A stretch of 64,000 nt of DNA, from contig BDDD01001962.1 of the NCBI GenBank assembly GCA_001972305.1, positions 96,502-160,501 on the forward strand, in the 5' to 3' direction. A program made the translations under genes and the position numbers. The notes under the pieces were generated by a model, which saw only the letters and a program-made list of their open reading frames with translations, ran no database searches and was not told where the DNA came from. This DNA is from Cephalotus follicularis (Eukaryota; Streptophyta; Magnoliopsida; Oxalidales; Cephalotaceae). Shown one piece after another: positions 56,354 to 64,000 of the stretch (positions are counted from its first letter, which is position 1; the number at the start of each line of letters is the position of its first letter).

Positions 56354-56702
56354 AACCAAATAATTAAAAAAGATTAAGATTTGACGTTTTATGGAGTTTT
56401 CTCTGAAATAGCTCGTTCAAGACTTTTTGCACTTTTTTCTCAAACAGTCTTCAATGTGAACCTTTCAACGCATGAGTTTAACTTGTGTAAATATGTTTTA
56501 CATTGAATGAATGACCCTTTGAGGTTTTCACTTGGAATGGTTTGAGGAAATTTATTTTAATCGAAAAGCGATGGTTTTCTCACATGAGTCATAAAATGAA
56601 CCTTTTCTTAAAGCGAACTTCTTCCATAACCTTGCTGGTTTCATTAAAAAGTAGATAGATTAACACTTAATCTAACCTATACTAATAAACCCTAAAACAG
56701 AA
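56354..56702. other. unassigned repeat-like sequence, right part
   Basis: AT-rich continuation of 47958-49948 beyond RT-G. No gene seen. It ends with CAGAA (56698-56702) before LTR-H. Confidence 0.35.
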
Positions 56703-57059
56703 TGTAACACCCCTGATTCGGAACCGGGATCACTCCCGATTCGGGATCGGTGTGTCACACAAAACTGAACTAAAACATATCAAAGATCTTAATCTTAATC
56801 ATCAACAATACGTGGTGGTTCTAAAAATCCGAAAACATGTATAATCATGGAACATAAACTAAACTGAATCTGAAACATAATCTGAAAACTTTGTCATAAA
56901 CCAAAATCACAATACTGTTTAGATAACTGGCCTATACATGACCATAACACTACTAAGAACATAACCGGATCAAACTCCTAGATGATCCTCTGACATAGGG
57001 TAACTCTCTCATCACACTTGCCCATGCTGTCCCTGAAAACCTACCACATGGAAAACAAA

Positions 57060-57470
57060 AAAAACGCGACTGAGCAAACCTCAGTACGGATATAGAATCA
57101 TAAAATAGTTTACGAATAGTTTATGAAACAAATTCGTTACGAAACAACATAAATACGAATCAAAACAGAACGATTTACGAAACAAAACAAAACTGTTACG
57201 AATCATAACAGATCAGTTACGAATCATAACAGAACGAAACAAAACAGTATCCGAAATAAAACAGTTTACCAAAATGAAACAGTATTCGAAACAAAACAAT
57301 ATCATGCTCAATACAGTATCTGAAACAAACACGATACGATACAAAACATTTTATGAAACGAAACACTTTACGAAACAGTTTACAGAACAAAAGAAAACAG
57401 TTTCTGAACAGTACGAAACAACATATTACGGAACAAAACAAAATAAACAGTAAACGATAACGATAACGAT
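57060..57470. repeat. GAAACAAAACAGTT low-complexity repeat
   Basis: Variants of GAAACAAAACAGTTTACG and GAATCATAACAG recur irregularly for about 400 bp, at the place where other LTRs of the family have one or two such words. Confidence 0.7.
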
Positions 57471-58379
57471 AATTTAAAAGCAGTAAGATTTCAAAGTTAA
57501 CTCCAAACAGAAATCTTTAGCAATATATCAGTTTAAACATTCTTTGAAATCACGTATGAATTTTCATAAAAACCAAATCAATAACTTTCAAAACATACAC
57601 GAAACCTTTCAAAACATAAGTTCCATAACCGAGCACCAAAACCCATAACATATCAGAAACACATAGTAGCAAGGGAGTAGCTAATTCCACATTGCCAAAT
57701 AGAATTGCAGTGTACGGCACTACACATACAATTCCCATATCATAACATATCCCAAAACATATAACTAGGATCAATCCATACGCCTCTATCACAAATCCTA
57801 TCCAAGGATATCCCAGAGAGACGCCGTAAACTAATCACACTGTTACAGAAAGTGTCATGCCCCCGTGCCAGGCCCATATCATGCCTATGGTATTCCCATA
57901 GGTGGTTATAAAAGCTCAGTATTTCACCATTTCAAAAACTTGATTTCATCAAATCAATTTAAAATACATAGAAAGATTTCCCAAACATAATCATAAATCG
58001 TTCTCAAACGATATAATTTCACATAATGTACACTTTCATAATCAAAAGGCAACTCTTTTATTTTCACAATAAAGAGACATTTGCATAGCGCTTCGTAACA
58101 TAACACAGCTGAGTTTATTAAGCCAGAAAAATATTCATTTCCGTAAAATATCAACTGACTTCATTTTAAAGTATGCAAATATACATAGTTCATAAAGCCA
58201 AATAAAACGTATCATAAAACTGAATTCATTTCAAATAATTCAGATGTCCAAAACTGATTTTATTTCACTAAAATCGAAGAGAGTAGCAAAGAGCAGAATC
58301 TCATTAAAACAAAACATATTCAATTCAGATAAAACCGAATGATAACTAAAACAAGAATCGGTATTTTATTCTCAAAACA

Positions 58380-58930
58380 GAACTGAATTCGTACTCTAAT
58401 TAAATCAGTAAGAGTGTATAAAGAAACGAAGATCCGTACTTCATTTACTAAACAAAACCGAATTTATCTCAACAATACCGAAGGAGATATCAAGGAACGA
58501 AACATCCGTACTAAAAACATAACCGACTTTATTTCAATAAAACTGACAGAGAAATCCAATGCAAAGAGAATCGGTACAATAACGAAAGATAAAGCTGATA
58601 TTTATTCTTTAACAAACCAGTAGGAGGGGATCAAAGAAAGAGTTATCCGTACTTCCAAAACGGGAACTAAATTTATTAAAACCCAAACAGAAGATGATAA
58701 TCCAAGACGAAGAAATCCGTACTTTATTAACATATTCCAAGTTCATTTCAATAAAACTGGTAGATAAACCAAGGAAAGGGAATCCATACCGAATACAGAA
58801 TCTGAAATTATTTCAAATAAAATCCGAAGGATAGCCAAGAAAGAAGGACATCCGTACTTTAATCATAAAGGTGAAACGAGACAGTTCCAATAAAATCAGA
58901 TAGCCAAAGAGCAGAAAATCCGTACCTCAT
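58380..58930. repeat. about 70-bp tandem repeat with ATCCGTACTT
   Basis: ATCCGTACTT or variants recur near 58432, 58503, 58570, 58643, 58711, 58783, 58848 and 58917 (steps 65-73), each with AAAACCGAATTTATT-like and CAAAGAnGAGAA-like parts. RT-A-type LTRs have one or two copies of this unit (for example around 2470-2530 inverted), so LTR-H shows an expansion. Confidence 0.75.
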
Positions 58931-59379
58931 TCGATCACCAAAACAACCTCAAGAATATATATCGAGACTTCTCTAGACCGCTCATCGGTTGTTGCAAATA
59001 TCTAACAGAAATAAAATCGTTCTCATAAGGACTTGAAATAAAATCAGACCTCAACCCATGAGTCATTGTACACTGATCATAACCATATAAGATAATAATA
59101 GGTTTGTTAAGTCCAATTCACAGAAGTCTCATCTAAACATAATTTCAAATTCAATAAGGTAAGTCCAATTTGTCCAATTCATCCAATTTCGCATCATAAT
59201 ACTAGTTAAGCTCATAATATCGTAAAACGATTATAGAAATACATAATTCAACTGAAAATAGAATTTAATGGAGTAGGGTTCAAAGTTTACCGAAATCAGT
59301 CGGAACGGAGCACAGAGCCATAATCACATCGCGGAAACAGAGCGGATCACAGGTACGCGGAGAAGGGAGTCAGAAACTA

Positions 59380-59890
59380 TCAAAAATGTTTCGCCAAAGA
59401 CTGTCGCGCGTGGGCTCACGCGCCGCCGCTGGCCACCGCGTGTCTGTCACGTGTCGCCGGTCAGATGCTGAAAAGGGTCGATCTGGAGCGTTTGAGGCCG
59501 GGGATCACATATCCAGGGCGCGTTTGCCACAACGCCGCCGTATTTGGTCAGAACAGACGCCTTTGACCGCGGCTAACTTTGCGCCGATCTACTTTTCCAG
59601 TGTCACCAAGGGTCAGGGCTGGTCGGGTTCGCTTCATCTCGATGCCAGGATGCCGAATATGTGATTGTCTTGTTGTGATGATCACCGGAGAAGGAGCTAT
59701 GGCGTTCGACAGTGGCGGGGAGAGAAGACGTCGCGCATGCCAATTGTGCCATTGTCCGGCGCAGGGGTTGGGTTCGGTGGACTCAGGAGGTCGTGGGGGT
59801 TCGACCGGTGCCTTCGCCGGCGCCATATCGGCACCAACGCCGATGACAGCAGTTGAGGTGGGAGAGAGAACGGGAGAGAGGGTGGCGGGA
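59380..59890. other. GC-rich island in LTR-H
   Basis: About 500 bp of GC-rich DNA (CGCCGCCGCTGGCC, GCCTTCGCCGG) in AT-rich surroundings, open in several frames on both strands. None resembles a known protein. GC islands sit at comparable places in RT-C and SOLO-1 LTRs, so this is more likely a promoter/leader module than a gene. Confidence 0.55.
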
Positions 59891-60132
59891 ATGTAAAATA
59901 GGGTTTTAAAATTTCTAGAATGCATAAATGGTTTTTAACAAATAAATAAAAGCCAAAATATGCATACTCTTGCTATTAAAAACCCACTAGGCTAAGGTTA
60001 AAACCCACTTAGCCCAACCAAAAGCAAAACATACCGAAAAATGGGCAGTCCACAAACCGAAAAAAAATCGACAGCCCACACGAAACAAATCTAAAAGCCC
60101 GAAAATTCTATACAAAAAAACGGGATATTACA

Positions 60133-60581
60133 TATCCACCCCCCTAAAAAAGATTTCGTCCCGAAATCTAAAACCCCTACTAACCTGAAACAAACAGATT
60201 ATCCAGACGGAACGCACCATATCATATCAACGGAAACCTCAAACCATATGTAAAAACAGTATGGATAACCAGTACAAACCATACTCTTAGGATTTCCCAA
60301 AAATAGGGCATGATGTATTCGTTTATCGGACTCCATGCCACCTGATAAACCACAGTTTATATGTTTGGAGATCAATTCTCATATCTCATCACAATCTATA
60401 TGCTGGGGCTCAGCCCGCACCAGACTACATCACAACTAAATCAAATATACCATTTACATGCGAAGGACAGTCCTTTCAATACTCTCAAAGATTGGCTTGA
60501 TCATCTCCAATAATATCATAAGCATCCAAAAGATAATCATGTCAAAGAAATAAGCAATTGAGTACATTCTAACTCTTATAA
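60133..60581 (-). other. PPT stub and inverted RT-C-type LTR fragment
   Basis: 60133-60180 reads, on the minus strand, GGGACGAAATC and TTTTTTAGGGGGGTGGATA, the PPT region of LTR-H. From about 60290 to 60560 the sequence is an inverted piece of RT-C-type LTR (GGGCATGATGTATTCGTTTA; GGGGCTCAGCC), matching 20870-21045. Confidence 0.65.
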
Positions 60582-60755
60582 TGTAACGCCCGGTATTTCC
60601 CTGAATGTAATATTTCGATTTATGATGTAATTCTTAAACTTGGTTCAATGAGAACGTTGAGTTTTGAACTCAAAGTATGCTTAAAACCCTAATTATGGTC
60701 TTGGAAATGGAATGTGTATGTCAAAGTTGAAACGGCAATGTTCTGGGAGAAAGAC

Positions 60756-60936
60756 ATCGACGTCTTTTGGAAAGACGTCGACTCCTTTGGGAGCCAGGGC
60801 ACACGTGAAGGAAAGGACATGCACATCGACATTGGGAGGAAGCATCGACACCTTCTTACCAAACTGGAAAAGACATCGACGTCTAAGGGAAGACGTCGAC
60901 GCCTTTGTATGAATGGCCAGCACGTTCTTCGTCGAC
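60756..60936 (+). repeat. ATCGAC/GTCGAC array in LTR-I
   Basis: Cores at 60756, 60777, 60825, 60844, 60875, 60895 and 60931, with flanks AAAGACATCGACGTC and AAGACGTCGAC. Steps are 21, 48, 19, 31, 20 and 36. Two more lie near 61665 and 61690. Confidence 0.68.
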
Positions 60937-61819
60937 AGAATAACATGCAGGGGGAATTGTTTAAGGGCTTTACCTAATGCCTTTTCAAGTGCGATTCGAC
61001 GTGTTGAGCATGTCTGTGTACTAACCAGGAGTACTAAAACCTACCCTCACACGGAACATGCAAGGATCTATGCCATCCTAACATGCCACCTGCAGAAGAA
61101 AGGAAAAGAAAACAAAAAGAATATGCAGAAAGAGAGGAAGTGGGAGAGATCTCGGGGGTAGCTGTTAAATGAAAAAAGAATGGTGTTAGGTGGGAGTCAT
61201 CTGCATAAGAATACCCTTCCCCACCTCTCTCTCTCGTTTTATAACACCAGAAGAAAGAGAGAAAGAGAGAAAGAGAAACAGTGAGTGTGTGTGTGCCATT
61301 GTTGGAGCTTGGAGCTTGGAACTTGGACCTTGGAACCACTGGTGCAGCTACGGGACGGACCTAGAGAGGCTGCTGTGACCTGTTGGATACTAAAAGAGGT
61401 GGACTTTCGATTTCTAACTTGAAATCAAAGGCAGGGAAAAGTGATGGATTTATATGTGCATTTTGAGTTCTAAGTTAATGTATAGCATGGTGAATTGCAT
61501 GTTAATGATTGGATTGAAATTCTGGACTTGTTGTGGTGTTACTGTGATATACTGGGTTGATCATGCATGTACTATTACATGAATACGTGAATCTGTTGTG
61601 TAAAGAATGGATTGGTTAATGTCTTGGTGTGTTAAAATTGTGGAAAACACGTCCTGTGACAAAAGACATCTACTTCTTTTATAAAGACATCGACTCCTTT
61701 TCTGGAAAAATCGTTGAACTGTAATATTAAATTCATATGGCCATTTTAGCCACTTGGGATCGCCTGTTTCGCTTCAAATTGATGTTATGATTATGTACAT
61801 ATTAACCAGTAGCATACCT

Positions 61820-62460
61820 TATACTGTTATGGAGTGAGATTCGTTATTAGAAGGGGTTAAAAGGTTGGATCTTACCCTCTAGAATAAAGGCTCAAGAACG
61901 AGGTAGGCTCCATGTATCCTTAGCTCCTTGAGACAGACCTTGGAGAGGGTACATCGCAGTTCAGGTCGCCTGAGGGTGAAACGGAACTGGTAGAGGGTGG
62001 TCACTCACCGGAGAGGGGTTTCTGCCATGTGCCGTTTAAAGTCGAAGACTCATAGCCACGTCAGGTAGTGACACTTTTAGAAGAGGTTCAGAACTTCGGT
62101 AGAGAGTCGTTAGCACCGTAGTTCAAGAGGGGCCTTTGATCCACCTAAGACAGAGTACTTAGAGAGCTATAGGGAGGGCTTAACGATGGTAGGAGAGGGC
62201 CCGTTACTAGCCCTCGAGACACAACGCCAGCTCGAACGCGCATCACGACCGCGTAGAGGAGGCGTAACCGGTATAATTTCCGGTAGACAACGACCTTCAT
62301 CAGTCGTTAGGCCCAGTAACCCAGAGATAATAGAACTCCGTGTAAGTGAGGAAGTCCCCGTAACCGAGATCGCCGGGATCGGGATGGTGCGCAAGAGGAA
62401 GCTAGGTAAACAAGGATATTCTTCCTGCTACCAATCAGTGCTGAAATTCCTTTGTTAAGT
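61820..62460 (+). other. structured middle part of LTR-I
   Basis: GC-balanced stretch with repeated GAGAGGGT, AGAGGGCCCG and GGTAGAGGG words, open from 62186 to 62458. The translation (SRPRRGGVTGIISG; EIIELRVSEEVPVTEIAG) matches no family I know. Treated as non-coding. Confidence 0.35.
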
Positions 62461-63477
62461 AACTAACGGTTCCTTTTATAGGATCGATTCGTATATACCT
62501 TATACGAGACTATGGTGCATGACAGTGTGGGGCAGAAAGTTTAGTGTATTTTCACCATTTCGTTAGTTGTATATTTAGGCCGAATACGTTAAATGGTATT
62601 TAAATTTGAAAGACATAGGTTATTAGTGAACGCCTTCGTAAAGTTTAATTCGGCTTAATTTTTGTGTAGTGCGTAGGGTATGATGCACTACGGGTTGTTC
62701 AATATTTATAGAGGTCGTGTTGACAGCTAGCGGGTTTTGCCTCGCACTTTTATTATGTTATGTTCTATTGTTTATAGGTTGCAATGTTTTTGGTTTATTG
62801 TACTATTTACAAGTTATTGGGTTTTATTCTCTTTTATTGTTCAGAAGAGAAATTTAGAGGCACGTACGAGGTACAGTTCTGATGAGGCAGTTAGACAATG
62901 TCATCCCCAATCGGAAACAGGAGTGAGCCGATTCACTTATTTAGGTATTAATGTCAAGTCCATTATTCAGTTACTCATAGTACTTACTTATGTATTACTA
63001 CTCGGTACAGTACATTAAAAGTATCATTCTTGTGGAGGCATATATGTATATTTTTATATACGTACGAGTGTCATGTTCATATTGAGTATTCAATATAGTT
63101 GTTGTTCGTCACTTATACAAGGGTTTTTCCTTGGTCTGTCAGGTCAGCAGTATTGGCAGCGGTGGAGGACCGGGGTTGCAGTGCGTGAGAATGAGGCAGG
63201 GGCAAACGCTTGCCAAAACCTCGTTCAGGAGGCATTCAACAAATTGTGCCGCCGATTTGGTTGTCGTTCAATGATCGTGTCACCGAATCATTAGTTGTTC
63301 AATAATCGTGCCGCTGATTATTAGTTGTCCAATACTCGTGCTACCGGTTATTAGTTGTTCGTGTTCGTAAAGTGTCATGTTCAGTTCGTTAATGTATATT
63401 AATGAACTAGTTTATATAAACAAATTTTATATGAAAAGTCAAGTGTTCAACATTATTCAGTATTCGAATTTTGTTAT

Positions 63478-63690
63478 GTAAAGAGTCAGAAACCTTTATG
63501 AAGGGGTTAGTAAAGCTTTTATATATATAAGTATTAAATATGTAAAAGCGTTTAAAGTAAACCAAAGTATTAGTTTGGAAATTTTGTAAAGAGACAGTAA
63601 CCTTTATGAAGGGGTTCGTTAAGCTTTTATATATTTAAGTATTAAACTGTTTATATGTAAAAGCATGGGTTTATTAGTATTATTAGTACG
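63478..63690. repeat. about 112-bp direct duplication
   Basis: GTAAAGAG(T/A)CAG, AACCTTTATGAAGGGGTT, AAGCTTTTATATAT and TAAGTATTAAA occur in the same order twice, starting near 63478 and 63590. The second copy has a few changes and a short insertion. Confidence 0.78.
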
Positions 63691-63850
63691 TTCGAAAAGT
63701 TTTACCAAATTGTGAAAATCCTTTCGTTGGTATTACGTTCAGTGTCATTGTTACGTATGTATACGAGTCTTACGTAGATCCCAGTAAAGATCTCAGTAAA
63801 GCCCAGATTGCCAAGAGTAAGCACGCTTTAAGATGACAGGTCCTCCTTTC

Positions 63851-63972
63851 TGCAGCTACAGTAAGGAATTCCGCAGCTACAGAAAATCGGGATTCGCGGT
63901 TTGGGTATATGTTCGTAAAGGTCCGCATAAGCATGGTTTCTGCAGCTACAGAAAATGTTCCTGCAGCTACAG
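63851..63972. repeat. CTGCAGCTACAG pairs at 21-bp spacing
   Basis: YGCAGCTACAG at 63851, 63872, 63941 and 63962: two pairs, each 21 bp apart. CTGYAGCTRCAG would be a 12-bp palindrome. Each is followed by AAA or TAA. The array may continue beyond the window. Confidence 0.75.
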
Positions 63973-64000
63973 AAAAAGTATGGTCTCTCATAGTTAAGCG

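Larger units (their letters stand above)
56703..60132 (-). repeat. LTR-H: minus-strand LTR of RT-A type (3430 bp)
   Basis: On the minus strand it starts TGTAATATCCCG (60132) and ends GGGGTGTTACA (56703). A PPT-like purine run on the minus strand lies just outside its start (60133-60150), so it is the 3' LTR of a minus-strand element whose interior is otherwise lost. It carries the family stem-loops inverted (57884-57902, 57824-57848). It has no GTCGAC array that I can find, but has two repeat expansions (57060-57470 and 58380-58930). Confidence 0.82.
60582..62725 (+). repeat. LTR-I: probable LTR (end uncertain)
   Basis: Starts TGTAACGCCCGG after AATTATAA-like AT sequence. Has a GTCGAC-type array (60756-60936), a GA-rich leader-like tract (about 61250-61285) and an end-like module with GTAGGGTATGATGCAC and GCCTTCGTAAAG, closing GTGTTGACA at 62725. 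No target duplication (TATAA versus GCTAG) and no PBS is seen, so the end is provisional. Confidence 0.5.
62726..64000 (+). other. unassigned end region with tandem repeats
   Basis: No coding motif recognised. A 30-32 bp repeat with ATTAGTTGTTCAATAATCGTG lies at 63260-63365. A tandem duplication of about 112 bp with AACCTTTATGAAGGGGTT lies at 63478-63690. A palindrome set lies at 63851-63972. Confidence 0.4.

Noticed and set aside
57217-57441. Cys/Phe-rich small protein on the minus strand
   Set aside because: It is produced by the GAAACAAAACAG repeat of LTR-H.
59548-59925. Proline-rich 125-residue protein on the minus strand
   Set aside because: It lies in the LTR-H GC island with competing frames on the other strand and no recognisable motif.
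62186-62458. 90-residue host gene in LTR-I
   Set aside because: No family recognised; it lies within a probable LTR and ends without splice or partner signals.
60582-62725. LTR-I as a proven solo LTR
   Set aside because: The flanking five bases (TATAA and GCTAG) do not match and no PBS follows; it is kept only as a probable LTR.

Overview
The window looks like nuclear DNA of a flowering plant, probably a eudicot. It holds spliceosomal intron fragments of two plant gene families. It also holds nested Ty3/gypsy chromovirus retrotransposons whose primer-binding sites (TGGTATCAGAG type) match plant initiator tRNA-Met. No gene is intact. About 95 percent of the window is LTR retrotransposon or LTR debris, much of it unusually long LTRs (2.1-3.5 kb), as in Del/Tekay-type chromoviruses. 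All boundaries, spacings and repeat counts were read by eye from the sequence; no alignment or database search was run.

Layout. 1-892 and 11188-13400 are a decayed host locus: exons of a MUT9-like (casein kinase I-like) kinase flank two exons of an aromatic amino-acid decarboxylase, joined out of frame. RT-A (893-11187) is inserted in an intron-like part of this locus. 13643-13715 is a tRNA-Arg relic. 13937-17412 is RT-B, an integrase fragment followed by an LTR. 17429-18051 is an unassigned segment. RT-C (18052-26260) has 3.2-3.5 kb LTRs around a 1.5 kb ruined core. 26261-30530 is an LTR interrupted by solo LTR SOLO-1 (26632-29843). RT-D gag-protease-RT (30701-33117, resuming 40990-41189) is split by RT-E (33118-40989, minus strand), a gag-only element with both LTRs, PBS, PPT and target duplications. 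41190-42124 is an RT-D LTR piece. 42125-46967 is a minus-strand LTR (LTR-F) interrupted by SOLO-2 (43917-46661). 46968-49948 is LTR fragments and unassigned sequence, which continues past RT-G at 56354-56702. RT-G (49949-56348, minus) has gag fused by deletion to integrase, and LTRs of very different length. 56703-60132 is a minus-strand LTR (LTR-H). 60582 to about 62725 is LTR-I, and the end of the window holds tandem repeats.

The most unusual signal is in the LTRs. Most LTR types here carry an array of a short palindrome (consensus CAGYCGRCTG, core GTCGAC) spaced almost exactly 21 bp apart, with 11-bp spacers that do not resemble each other. RT-C has the same core at 29-31 bp spacing, and a different palindrome (CTGYAGCTRCAG) appears in pairs 21 bp apart at the window end. 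The two LTRs of RT-E differ by exactly one 21-bp unit. A second signal is a pair of stem-loops near the 3' end of RT-A-type LTRs, whose stems persist while loops vary.

Functionally the window is a graveyard. Gag, protease, RT, RNase H, integrase and chromodomain pieces are recognisable, but each is broken by stops, frameshifts or deletions. RT-E could only have moved using proteins from another element.
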